The notes under the pieces were generated by a model. The model made no database searches and was not told the DNA's origin. It saw only the letters and a program-made list of their open reading frames with translations. A program made the translations under genes and the position numbers. 7,751 bases of DNA from Nocardioides sp. (lineage in GTDB: Bacteria > Actinomycetota > Actinomycetes > Propionibacteriales > Nocardioidaceae): positions 1 to 7,751 of the forward strand of contig JAKDNC010000158.1 in NCBI GenBank assembly GCA_030452025.1, written 5' to 3'. Shown here one piece after another: positions 1 through 6,209 of this stretch (the stretch's first letter is position 1; each line of letters opens with the position of its first letter).

Positions 1-1
1 C

Positions 2-1300
2 ATGCCGGTGGCGCGACCGAAGTCTCTCCTGACCGGTGAGAACACGAACATCACCTGGTCGGCGAACTGGGACGATGACCTCGCCGGATCGGTCGAGCAC
101 GGACAGAACGACCCGATACTCGCCAAGGTGAGCGAGGAGATCAAGTTCGAGTACGAGCAGACCTTCATGTTCTACCTGCCGAGGATCTGCGAGCACTGCC
201 TCAACCCCGCGTGTGTCGCCGCCTGCCCCACCGGCGCGATCTACAAGCGGGAGGAGGACGGCATCGTCTTGGTCGACCAGGACCGGTGCCGCGGCTGGCG
301 ACAGTGCGTCACGGGGTGCCCGTACAAGAAGATGTACTTCAACCACAAGACCGGCAAGGTCGAGAAGTGCACCTTCTGTTTTCCGCGCATCGAGATCGGC
401 CAGCCCACGATCTGCTCCGAAACCTGCGTCGGACGGTTGCGCTACCTCGGGTTGATGTTCTACGACCAGGATCGGGTCCTGGAAGCCGCCTCGACCCCTG
501 ACGGCCATGGTCTCTACGAAGCTCAACGAGATGTCTTCCTGGACCCCAAGGACCCGGAGGTGATCCGTCAGGCGCGACTCGCCGACATCCCCGAGGACTG
601 GATCGAGGCCGCCCAGCGCTCACCGATCTGGGCGCTGATCAACGAATACAAGGTGGCCCTGCCGCTGCATCCGGAATACCGCACCATGCCGATGGTTTGG
701 TACATCCCACCGCTGTCACCGGTCGTAGACGCGGTCAGCGAGACCGGCGAGGACGGTGAGCGCAAGGACAACCTGTTCAACGCGATCGACCAACTGCGGA
801 TCCCGATCGACTACCTCGCAGGGCTCTTCACCGCGGGGGACACCGCGCCAGTGGACAAGGTGTTGCGCAAGCTGGCCGCGATGCGTTCCTACATGCGCGA
901 CATCAACATGGGGTGGGAGGAGGACGAGTCCATCGCCGCGGCAGTTGATATGACGGGGCAAGAGATCAAGGACATGTATCGGTTGCTCGCCATCGCCAAG
1001 TACGAGGAACGCTATGTCATTCCTCCAGCGCACTACGAAGACGCCCACAAGCTGGAGAACGTCGCCACCGAGTGCTCGCTGGACGTCGATGGTGGCCCCG
1101 GCATGGGAGGTATGGACGGCTCGTTCGGTGATCCCGACATGGGAGCTGATCCCGGTGTGGGCACACCCGACGGCCCCGGACGTCCCGAAGGGGTGCGGAT
1201 CAACCTGCTCAACTGGGATGGCAAGGGCGTTCCCGATGGTCTCTTCCCGACGTCGGGTCAGACATCGGGGTCATCGAGCGAACCAGGGGGTCAGTCGTGA
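2..1300 (+). CDS. narH: Respiratory nitrate reductase beta subunit NarH, 5'-truncated by the window edge
   Basis: Iron-sulfur electron-transfer subunit of the membrane-bound nitrate reductase NarGHI. It passes electrons from the NarI haems to the molybdenum subunit NarG on the cytoplasmic side. Numbering visible residues from base 2, cysteines lie at C63-x2-C66-x4-C71-x3-C75, at C96-x2-W99-x2-C102-x3-C106 (the Trp-containing group of the [3Fe-4S] site) and at C123-x2-C126-x11-C138-x3-C142. By comparison with E. coli NarH (offset about 121), roughly the first 120 residues, including the first cysteine group, lie left of the window. The ATG at base 2 is therefore an internal Met, not the start. 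A Gly/Met/Pro-rich linker (about residues 360-395) leads to a closing INLLNWDGKG motif, as I recall from actinobacterial NarH. The stop overlaps the narJ start by 4 bases (GTGA). Identification is very secure; only the 5' boundary is missing. Confidence 0.97.
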   Translation: MPVARPKSLLTGENTNITWSANWDDDLAGSVEHGQNDPILAKVSEEIKFEYEQTFMFYLPRICEHCLNPACVAACPTGAIYKREEDGIVLVDQDRCRGWRQCVTGCPYKKMYFNHKTGKVEKCTFCFPRIEIGQPTICSETCVGRLRYLGLMFYDQDRVLEAASTPDGHGLYEAQRDVFLDPKDPEVIRQARLADIPEDWIEAAQRSPIWALINEYKVALPLHPEYRTMPMVWYIPPLSPVVDAVSETGEDGERKDNLFNAIDQLRIPIDYLAGLFTAGDTAPVDKVLRKLAAMRSYMRDINMGWEEDESIAAAVDMTGQEIKDMYRLLAIAKYEERYVIPPAHYEDAHKLENVATECSLDVDGGPGMGGMDGSFGDPDMGADPGVGTPDGPGRPEGVRINLLNWDGKGVPDGLFPTSGQTSGSSSEPGGQS

Positions 1301-1953
1301 CACCGCGCGTTCCCGCTCTCAAATATTCGCCGGACCAGCTGACCCGCATCTGGCAGTCGGCCTCGATCCTGATGGACTACCCCGGCGAGAAGCTCTTCGA
1401 CCAGCTTGATCTGCTGAGCGAGGTCGCCGCTTCGCTACCGGCCGAGCTCGGTAGCGGTCTGCAGTCAACGATCGATCACCTTCGAGCCCAGTCACTGTGG
1501 GACTCCCGAAGCGACTACGTCGACACCTTCGACACCCGCCGGCGCGGCTGCCTGTTCCTGACCTACTTCTCCAACGGTGAGACGCGGAAGCGGGGTCTGG
1601 CTCTGCTGCGGATCAAGCAGGTGTACACCAAGGCCGGGCTGGTCCTCACCGAAGATCAACTGCCCGATCACCTGTGCGTCGTGCTCGAGTTTGCCGCCGC
1701 GACGGATCAACAGGCGGGCCTCAAGATCATCCTGGACAACCGTGCGGGCCTCGAGTTGCTCCGTCTGCATCTTGTCGAGATCGACTCACCGTGGCGAGGT
1801 GCGTTGGAGTCGGTCTGCGCAACCTTGCCGGCGCTGAAGGGCAAGGATCACGAAGCCGTCGAACGGCTGATCGCCGAAGGACCCGAAGACGAACAAGTCG
1901 GACTCAGCCCCTATGGAATGCCGGATCTGGCACCGATGCCCGGAGGCGCATGA
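1297..1953 (+). CDS. narJ: Nitrate reductase assembly chaperone NarJ (delta subunit)
   Basis: Cytoplasmic chaperone of the NarJ/TorD family. It holds apo-NarGH while the molybdenum cofactor is inserted and before docking to NarI; it is not part of the final enzyme. The 218-aa product has the family core DTFDTRRRGCLFLTYF (residues 76-91) followed by GETRKRG (94-100), and the conserved LPDHLCVVLEFAA (122-134). The C-terminal tail is acidic then Pro/Gly-rich. The start is GTG, chosen because AGGGGG (1285-1290) lies 6 bases upstream and the GTG overlaps the narH stop as GTGA, the arrangement expected for translational coupling. The stop overlaps the narI start. Length and motifs are normal, and nothing suggests damage. 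Confidence 0.96.
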   Translation: MTPRVPALKYSPDQLTRIWQSASILMDYPGEKLFDQLDLLSEVAASLPAELGSGLQSTIDHLRAQSLWDSRSDYVDTFDTRRRGCLFLTYFSNGETRKRGLALLRIKQVYTKAGLVLTEDQLPDHLCVVLEFAAATDQQAGLKIILDNRAGLELLRLHLVEIDSPWRGALESVCATLPALKGKDHEAVERLIAEGPEDEQVGLSPYGMPDLAPMPGGA

Positions 1954-2696
1954 TGGACAGCACGCTGGACACGTTCTTGTGGCTGATCTTCCCCTACATC
2001 TGCCTGACCGTTTTCGTCCTCGGTCATGTCGGGCGTTATCGCTATGACAAGTTCGGCTGGACGTCGCGATCGAGCCAGATGTATGAGAGCAGCATTCTGC
2101 GTTGGGCAAACCCGATGTTTCACTTCGGCATCCTGGCTGTCTTCTTCGGTCATGTGATGGGCTTGGGTATCCCCAAGAGCTGGACCGACGCCGTCGGCAT
2201 CTCGGACGGCATGTATCACTTCATGGCGATCTCCGTAGGTGCAGTGGCCGGCGTTTTCACCATCGTGGGACTCATCGGCCTGCTCTATCGGCGTCGCTTC
2301 ACCAAGGCCGTCCTGGGGGTGACGACCAGGATGGACAAGCTGATGTACGTCATGCTTGTCGTCGTGATCCTGACTGGTCTGATCAACACGGGTTCTGGTG
2401 TCGTCGGGGACTACAACTATCGCGAAGGCGTGTCGGTCTGGTTCCGCAGCATCTTCTACTTCAACCCTCAACCCGAGTTGATGGTCGATGCACCACTGAG
2501 CTTCCAACTCCACGGCCTCTTCGCGATCACCCTGTTCGCCGTGTGGCCCTTCACTCGCCTGGTTCACGCGTTCACCGCCCCGTTGGGCTATGTATTCCGG
2601 CCCTACATCCTTTACCGCAGCCGTGATGATCACGAGGGGTCACGCTCACGTCGACGCGGCTGGGACAAGGTTGACACCATCCCGCGCCGTAGATAG
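1953..2696 (+). CDS. narI: Nitrate reductase gamma subunit NarI (cytochrome b membrane anchor)
   Basis: Di-haem b membrane subunit that oxidises quinol and passes electrons to NarH. The 247-aa product shows about five hydrophobic segments (roughly residues 5-25, 55-73, 88-111, 129-147 and 185-207). Histidines at H57, H67, H187 and H205 correspond almost exactly to E. coli NarI H56, H66, H187 and H205, the four haem ligands, so both haem sites appear intact. The C-terminus is basic and presumably cytoplasmic. There are two adjacent ATGs, at 1950 and 1953. GGAGG at 1942-1946 is 3 bases from the first and 6 from the second, so 1953 is preferred; starting at 1950 would add one Met. Either start overlaps the narJ stop, giving a tightly coupled narHJI unit. 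No nar gene follows in the window. Confidence 0.96.
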   Translation: MDSTLDTFLWLIFPYICLTVFVLGHVGRYRYDKFGWTSRSSQMYESSILRWANPMFHFGILAVFFGHVMGLGIPKSWTDAVGISDGMYHFMAISVGAVAGVFTIVGLIGLLYRRRFTKAVLGVTTRMDKLMYVMLVVVILTGLINTGSGVVGDYNYREGVSVWFRSIFYFNPQPELMVDAPLSFQLHGLFAITLFAVWPFTRLVHAFTAPLGYVFRPYILYRSRDDHEGSRSRRRGWDKVDTIPRRR

Positions 2697-2738
2697 GGCT
2701 TTTGCGGTCCGTCGTGAGGAGCTCCGTTCCGGATGCGT

Positions 2739-2748
2739 GCACCGGTGC
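2739..2748. repeat. Perfect 10-base palindrome GCACCGGTGC in the gap after narI
   Basis: The palindrome lies in the 169-base non-coding gap between narI and the small gene at 2866. The same gap holds a second palindrome, GGAGCTCC (2718-2725). The gap has no clear stem plus T-run terminator after narI and must hold either a promoter for the small gene or an untranslated spacer. Function unknown; short GC palindromes are common in high-GC DNA. Confidence 0.3.
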
Positions 2749-2750
2749 CA

Positions 2751-2766
2751 GGGGATTCGTGCCCGA
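2751..2766 (+). promoter_or_regulatory. Weak DosR/DevR-box-like site upstream of the small gene
   Basis: The 16 bases GGGGATTCGTGCCCGA resemble the published mycobacterial DosR consensus RGGACTTNNGGCCCTW. By eye 10 of the 14 defined positions agree, with mismatches at positions 4, 5, 10 and 15. It sits about 100 bases before the ATG at 2866, a plausible activator position. A DevR-like regulator is encoded nearby, which motivates the call, but the match is poor enough that chance is a real alternative. Confidence 0.2.
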
Positions 2767-2865
2767 CGCCATCTCCTCGTTCGACCACATCGTCTGGGGC
2801 CGCCTGTTGCTCTCTTGTGATCCTTGGCGCAGAGTGGATGGTCAGGGGTTGAGGAGGAGCGCTTG

Positions 2866-3144
2866 ATGTCGACCAAGGCAGAGGAACGCAAGAAGCCTGG
2901 CTACTGGGCGGAGTACCTACCGCTCTGGGATGAACCAATCACGGAGGGCCTGCAGATGGCCTCGTGCAGTCCCGCATGCAAATCCATCGCTGTCTGCGCC
3001 GCCGGTGCGTGGCAGCGCGGCTGGACTGCCGAGCAGTGGCGTCAGGACGTACTCAGCAGACATCCGGAGAAAGAGGAAGTCAGACTGATCACTGCCGCTG
3101 AGGACTGCATGCGCAAGTCCGGCTTGTGGTTGTGGAACCACTAG
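2866..3144 (+). CDS. Small Trp- and Cys-rich protein of unknown function
   Basis: I do not recognise this 92-aa protein. ATG 2866 is chosen because GAGGAGGAG (2851-2859) lies 6 bases upstream; an in-frame TTG at 2824 would add 14 residues but would place this Shine-Dalgarno site inside the gene. There is no signal peptide or membrane segment, so it is probably cytoplasmic. The N-terminus is charged (KAEERKK). Cysteines are C34-x3-C38-x5-C44, then C81. Seven tryptophans (W14, W21, W49, W53, W58, W88, W90) and a WLWNH C-terminus are unusual for so small a protein. Residues 54-80 look helical and charged. The cysteines could bind a metal or iron-sulfur cluster or form disulfides, but the spacing and missing glycine turn do not fit WhiB. 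It lies on the nar strand, 169 bases after narI, and converges on zwf. The strong ribosome-binding site and biased composition favour a real gene. Confidence 0.75.
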   Translation: MSTKAEERKKPGYWAEYLPLWDEPITEGLQMASCSPACKSIAVCAAGAWQRGWTAEQWRQDVLSRHPEKEEVRLITAAEDCMRKSGLWLWNH

Positions 3145-3173
3145 CCAAGGGGGCGCCGTGGGTGAGTTGATCG

Positions 3174-3209
3174 CCTCGCTGGTCGGTCAGGGGTCAGTGA
3201 CCGCTGAGG
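3174..3209. terminator. Possible bidirectional terminator between the small gene and zwf
   Basis: An imperfect hairpin can form here: CCTC (3174-3177) pairs with GAGG (3206-3209), GC pairs with GC across small bulges, and GGTC (3181-3184) pairs with GACC (3199-3202). It contains a nested GGTCAGTGACC palindrome (3192-3202). It lies where the two convergent genes meet and overlaps the last codons of zwf. There is no T-run on either side, so termination is inferred mainly from position. Confidence 0.3.
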
Positions 3210-4612
3210 TGCCAGCCGCCTGAAGGCAGGTCGAGCGCGGCATCAGGACCCCATGAACCCGGCTCGTAGGACTTGGTCGCGGGCGGGCTGTCCAGCAGTG
3301 GCTGGCACGCCTGCCAGAGCAGGTCGACCTCCTCGGAGTGGCTGAAGAGCATCTGGTCTCCCCGCATGACGTCGAGCAGAAGCCTTTCATAGGCTTCCAG
3401 GGCATGGTCGGCCGAGAAGTCCTCCGCGTAGTCCAGACGCAGCGTTGCCGGTGCAACGGTCAAAGCCGGGCCGGGCCGTTTGCCACGGACGTCGACCTTG
3501 ACCACGGGGTCGTCAGTCAGCTCCAGGATGATTTCGTGAGGGCACGCACTCTCACTGAAAATTTCATGCCCCGGCGGGAGGAACCGGAGCGTGATGGTGC
3601 GACGCCCCTCAGCGAGCGACTTCCCGGTGCGCAGGTGAAACGGCACTCCTTGCCACCTGTCGTTGTCGATCCAAGCCTCGAGCGCGACGAACGTCTCGAC
3701 AGTCGAGTCCGGATCCACACCCTCCTCGTCGCGGTAGCCGTCGTACTGACCGAAGACGGTCCGCTCGGGGTCAAAGGCGCGAAGCGCCTTGAAGGTCGAC
3801 ACCTTTGCGGAGCGCAGGCCGTGGGTGTCCAGCTCGTCCGGTCTGTCGCTGGCGACGAAGCCGAGCAGTTGGCACAGATGCGTGGAGATCATGTCCCGCA
3901 GGCAGCCCGTGCCCTCGTAGAACGCGGCCCGTCCCTCCAGGCTGAGTGTCTCAGGCACGTCGATCTGAACTGATTCGATGCTGTGCCGATCCCAGACGGT
4001 CTCGAAGAGACGGTTGGCGAACCGGAGCGCCAGGATGTTCTGGACAGCCTCCTTGCCGATGAAGTGATCGATTCGGAAGACCTGCTCCTCACTCACCACC
4101 GACTTCAGCGTCCGGTCCAGTTCACGCGACGATGTGAGGTCACGGCCGAACGGCTTCTCCACCACCAGGCGCGCCCGGTCGGCGATGCCCTCGCGACCCA
4201 GCATCTCGACGATGCCGTCCATCGCAGTGGGGGGCACCGCAAGATAGAGCAGTCGACACGCGTCCTGACCGAGCTTCGCCTCCGCCGCGCGGACCGCGGT
4301 GGCGAGGTCAGCTCCGTCCTTGGCGGAGGACTCCCGGAACGAGACTCGCGCGATCAGGTCATCGAGCACTGACGCATCGACCCGGTCCACGGACTCCGCG
4401 ATCGCACCGCGAATGCTCGATCGGAAGTCTTCAACCGACGCCGGAGCGTGCCGCCCGCTGCCGATCACGGCGTACTCCCGTGGCATGCGTCCGGCCGCAG
4501 CCAGGTGGTACAGCCCGGGGAAGAGCTTTCGACGCGCGAGATCTCCCCGGGCTCCGAAGATCACGATCACCTGTGGTGCCAGGTCCTGTCCGCTTCCCAC
4601 GTGAGTCGACAT
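3194..4612 (-). CDS. zwf: Glucose-6-phosphate 1-dehydrogenase, short actinobacterial type
   Basis: Cytoplasmic enzyme oxidising glucose 6-phosphate to 6-phosphogluconolactone with NAD(P)+, the entry to the oxidative pentose phosphate pathway and a main NADPH source. From ATG 4612 the product is 472 aa. The N-terminal Rossmann fold carries GARGDLARRKL (residues 20-30, nucleotide loop). EKPFG is at 152-156, and the active-site segment RIDHFIGKE at 180-188 includes the expected catalytic His183 and substrate-binding Lys187. RWQGVPFHLRTGK follows further on, and the C-terminus has the usual YEPGSWGP. It resembles the shorter paralogue group (like M. tuberculosis Zwf1) more than the longer Zwf usually next to opcA; neither tal nor opcA is nearby. 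The start is uncertain: ATG 4612 lacks a Shine-Dalgarno site, while ATG 4621 has only AGG 5 bases upstream, and TTG 4648 is also in frame. It is transcribed divergently from the response regulator. Confidence 0.93.
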   Translation of the reverse strand: MSTHVGSGQDLAPQVIVIFGARGDLARRKLFPGLYHLAAAGRMPREYAVIGSGRHAPASVEDFRSSIRGAIAESVDRVDASVLDDLIARVSFRESSAKDGADLATAVRAAEAKLGQDACRLLYLAVPPTAMDGIVEMLGREGIADRARLVVEKPFGRDLTSSRELDRTLKSVVSEEQVFRIDHFIGKEAVQNILALRFANRLFETVWDRHSIESVQIDVPETLSLEGRAAFYEGTGCLRDMISTHLCQLLGFVASDRPDELDTHGLRSAKVSTFKALRAFDPERTVFGQYDGYRDEEGVDPDSTVETFVALEAWIDNDRWQGVPFHLRTGKSLAEGRRTITLRFLPPGHEIFSESACPHEIILELTDDPVVKVDVRGKRPGPALTVAPATLRLDYAEDFSADHALEAYERLLLDVMRGDQMLFSHSEEVDLLWQACQPLLDSPPATKSYEPGSWGPDAALDLPSGGWHLSGH

Positions 4613-4624
4613 ACGATGCATCGT
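4613..4624. promoter_or_regulatory. Perfect 12-base palindrome at the zwf start
   Basis: ACGATGCATCGT is its own reverse complement and abuts the preferred zwf ATG (4612), filling the place where a ribosome-binding site would be; the alternative ATG at 4621 lies inside it. It belongs to the 164-base divergent region (4613-4776) that must hold promoters for zwf and the response regulator. It could be an operator or a small RNA hairpin affecting zwf translation. No protein is assigned. Confidence 0.35.
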
Positions 4625-4730
4625 TGCCTGCGCGGACGCCCCACACAAGGCGAAGTAGGTCCGGGAGGCATGACAGCGACCACGCGGCGTCGCAGAACAG
4701 GATGCTCGGCACTCACGCCGGATCGGGTTG

Positions 4731-4759
4731 CGCCGGCCAGCGCGCGGCCAGCGCCGGCG
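4731..4759 (+). repeat. GC-rich direct repeats and hairpin just before the response regulator
   Basis: GCGCCGGC occurs at 4730-4737 and 4751-4758, and GGCCAGCGC at 4735-4743 and 4746-4754. CGCCGGC (4731-4737) can pair with GCCGGCG (4753-4759), a 7-bp all-GC stem with a 15-base loop ending 3 bases before the GGGAGAG ribosome-binding site (4763-4769). On the mRNA it could lower translation or mark a processing point. GC bias alone can generate such repeats, so function is unproven. Confidence 0.4.
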
Positions 4760-4776
4760 AGTGGGAGAGTGGTGTC

Positions 4777-5439
4777 ATGACGCAGTCAGCACTCATCCGG
4801 GTCTACCTGCTCGACGATCACGAGGTCGTGCGGCAGGGCCTGCGGGCTCTGCTCGAGGCGGCCGGCGGCATTGAGGTGGTGGGGGAGTCGGGGTCGGCCG
4901 TGGAGGCAGCCTCCCGTGTCCCGGCGCTGCACCCCGACGTGGCGATCCTCGACGGTCGGCTGCCGGACGGTTCAGGGGTCGAGGTGTGCAGACAGGTCCG
5001 GGCGGTCGACCCCTCGATCCGGGCGCTGATCCTCACGTCGTACGACGACGACGAGGCGCTCTTCGCGGCCATCATGGCCGGGGCGTCAGGCTACGTGCTC
5101 AAGGAGATCATCGGCTCCGACCTCGTCGGTGCCGTTCGCCAGGTGGCGGCGGGTAACTCCCTGATCGATCCGTCGCTCACCGCGCGGGTCCTCGACCGGG
5201 TGCGCAACGGCCCTGCGACTGCACCCGAGCTCGCGAACCTGACCGAGCAGGAGCTGAAGCTGCTCGCTCTGATCACCGAGGGGCTGACCAACCGTCAGAT
5301 CGGGGAGCGGATGTTCCTCGCCGAGAAGACCGTCAAGAACTACGTCTCCAGCATCCTCGCGAAGCTGGGCCTGGAGAGCCGCACCCAAGCCGCCGTGCTG
5401 GCCTCGAAGCTGCTCGACCCGCCAACCGGCCCTGCGTAG
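4777..5439 (+). CDS. devR: DevR/DosR-like response regulator (NarL/FixJ family)
   Basis: DNA-binding response regulator, 220 aa. The receiver domain (about residues 6-125) has acidic-pocket D13/D14, phosphoacceptor D59 (in ILDGRLPDGSG), switch T87 and K109. The LuxR-type helix-turn-helix (about 152-212) contains LTEQELKLLALITEGLTNRQ and AEKTVKNYVSSILAKLGLES. Compared with M. tuberculosis DevR the offset is a constant 5: D54/T82/K104 map to D59/T87/K109, and DNA-contacting K179/K182/N183 map to K184/K187/N188. This is strong evidence for the DevR subgroup rather than NarL, despite the nearby nar genes. ATG 4777 is chosen for GGGAGAG (4763-4769), 7 bases upstream. The likely partner is the kinase at 6210-7751, which is not in an operon with it. 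Probable targets are hypoxia/nitrosative-stress genes, possibly including its neighbours. The symbol is by similarity; orthology is not proven. Confidence 0.9.
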   Translation: MTQSALIRVYLLDDHEVVRQGLRALLEAAGGIEVVGESGSAVEAASRVPALHPDVAILDGRLPDGSGVEVCRQVRAVDPSIRALILTSYDDDEALFAAIMAGASGYVLKEIIGSDLVGAVRQVAAGNSLIDPSLTARVLDRVRNGPATAPELANLTEQELKLLALITEGLTNRQIGERMFLAEKTVKNYVSSILAKLGLESRTQAAVLASKLLDPPTGPA

Positions 5440-5442
5440 TGA

Positions 5443-5472
5443 GGACCAACAGCACCCAAGCGTGGACCGTCC
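5443..5472 (+). promoter_or_regulatory. Paired GGACC half-sites upstream of the doxX-like gene
   Basis: GGACC occurs at 5443-5447 and 5464-5468, exactly 21 bases (two helical turns) apart, the second within the palindrome GGACCGTCC (5464-5472). GGAC is the conserved half of DosR/DevR boxes, and tandem boxes are usual at DosR promoters. Each 16-base site matches the full consensus at only about 9 of 14 positions. The location, 75-104 bases before the doxX-like ATG in a 107-base gap, suits an activator. Tentative. Confidence 0.25.
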
Positions 5473-5504
5473 GCCCCTGCCGTTGATCCCCTTCCCGCGG
5501 GAGG

Positions 5505-5534
5505 CTCGAGTCAGAAGGAAAAACACTACTCGAG
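5505..5534 (+). promoter_or_regulatory. Inverted repeat in the leader of the doxX-like gene
   Basis: CTCGAGT (5505-5511) and ACTCGAG (5528-5534) are perfect 7-base inverted repeats with a 16-base A-rich loop. The 3' arm takes in the first two bases of the AGGAGG ribosome-binding site (5533-5538). As DNA it could be an operator; as RNA it could partly mask ribosome entry. Confidence 0.35.
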
Positions 5535-5546
5535 GAGGTAGCCGTC

Positions 5547-6146
5547 ATGGCTGTCATTCATCAGCACGACAACACCGAGGGTGTCGCGCACGATGCCTCC
5601 GACACCACCGCAATCACGGGCGCGCACACCACGGCTACCAGTCGTGTCCTGGCCGTCCTGCGGATCAGTTTCGGTTTGACGTTTTTGTGGGCGTTCTTCG
5701 ACAAGCTGCTCGCGCTGGGCTTCCACACAGGCTATGACCCGACCGGCGCCACGCTCGACCGGTTCGGACCCGCTGCGTGGATCAACGGCGGCAGCCCTAC
5801 CGAGGGCTTCTTGAAGTTCGGCGCCGACGGCCCGTTCAAGGGGTTCTACAACAGCATCGGCGGCATGGCCTGGGCCGACACCCTCTTCATGCTTGGTCTG
5901 CTCGGCATCGGTCTGGCCTTGACCTTCGGAGTCGGCATGCGCGCCGCGGCCGTGGCCGGCGCGGCGATGTACCTCCTGATGTGGACCGTGGTTCTTCCTC
6001 CGGAGACCAACCCTGTGCTGGATGATCACATCCTCGGCGCGCTGACCCTAGTTGTCCTGGCCATGCTCAACGCTGGCAACACCTGGGGTCTCGGCCGCTG
6101 GTGGGGCAGCAAGAAGGTGGTGCAGGAGCACCCCGTTCTTCGATGA
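5547..6146 (+). CDS. DoxX/DoxD-like integral membrane protein
   Basis: Membrane protein of the DoxX superfamily, 199 aa, looking most like the DoxD-type subunit of thiosulfate:quinone oxidoreductase (TQO). Start ATG 5547 follows AGGAGG (5533-5538) by 8 bases. A hydrophilic, His-containing N-terminal tail (residues 1-32; H5, H7, H15, H27) precedes four hydrophobic segments at about 34-58, 109-130, 132-150 and 160-177. The long extramembrane loop between the first two (about 60-107) has GFLKFGADGPFKGFY. MYLLMWTVVLPPETNPVLDDHI (in part, 141-162) and the WGLGRWW tail are typical of this family. Family members are linked to sulfur oxidation, quinone reactions or redox stress, but no DoxA partner or sulfur gene is visible, so the activity is open. 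It follows devR by 107 bases on the same strand and may be read with it or from its own promoter; it converges on the kinase gene. Confidence 0.85.
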   Translation: MAVIHQHDNTEGVAHDASDTTAITGAHTTATSRVLAVLRISFGLTFLWAFFDKLLALGFHTGYDPTGATLDRFGPAAWINGGSPTEGFLKFGADGPFKGFYNSIGGMAWADTLFMLGLLGIGLALTFGVGMRAAAVAGAAMYLLMWTVVLPPETNPVLDDHILGALTLVVLAMLNAGNTWGLGRWWGSKKVVQEHPVLR

Positions 6147-6154
6147 CTCGGGGC

Positions 6155-6209
6155 GGCACCCACACGGTCACCTGGTCCGCCGGGTGGCCGTTGCGCTGCC
6201 CGTGGGTGC
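6155..6209. terminator. Nested hairpin between convergent doxX-like and kinase genes
   Basis: The 63-base gap between the two stop codons holds a two-level inverted repeat. The outer stem is GCACCCAC (6156-6163) with GTGGGTGC (6202-6209). The inner stem is GGTCACC (6166-6172) with GGTGGCC (6183-6189), including one G-U pair. Position and symmetry suit a bidirectional terminator. There is no T-run, as is often the case in high-GC actinobacteria. Confidence 0.6.

Noticed and set aside
2..4. ATG at base 2 as the narH start
   Set aside because: NarH needs about 120 more N-terminal residues, including its first cysteine group; the frame is simply cut by the window edge.
1674..1949. N-terminal extension of narI inside narJ
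   Set aside because: The frame is open upstream, but the extension is Arg-rich shadow of narJ; the GGAGG site and NarI family length support a start at 1950/1953.
1911..2633. Long open frame antisense to narI
   Set aside because: Its composition (Asp, His, Glu-rich, no domain) is that of a complement of a high-GC gene, and narI on the other strand is certain.
2866..3144. WhiB-type iron-sulfur regulator
   Set aside because: Cysteine spacing and order do not fit WhiB, and the G-[IV]-W-G-G turn is absent.
3158..3223. 21-codon GTG-started ORF after the small gene
   Set aside because: AGGGGG lies 4 bases upstream, but the product is very short, overlaps the zwf 3' end and has no features; not enough to call a gene.
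3338..3973. Open frame antisense to zwf
   Set aside because: zwf has clear family motifs through this stretch; the antisense product matches nothing I know and has no ribosome-binding site that stands out.
4777..5439. NarL, the nitrate-responsive regulator
   Set aside because: Location near nar is suggestive, but the helix-turn-helix and constant offset of key residues match DevR/DosR better, and the nearby kinase is the GAF type, not NarX-like.
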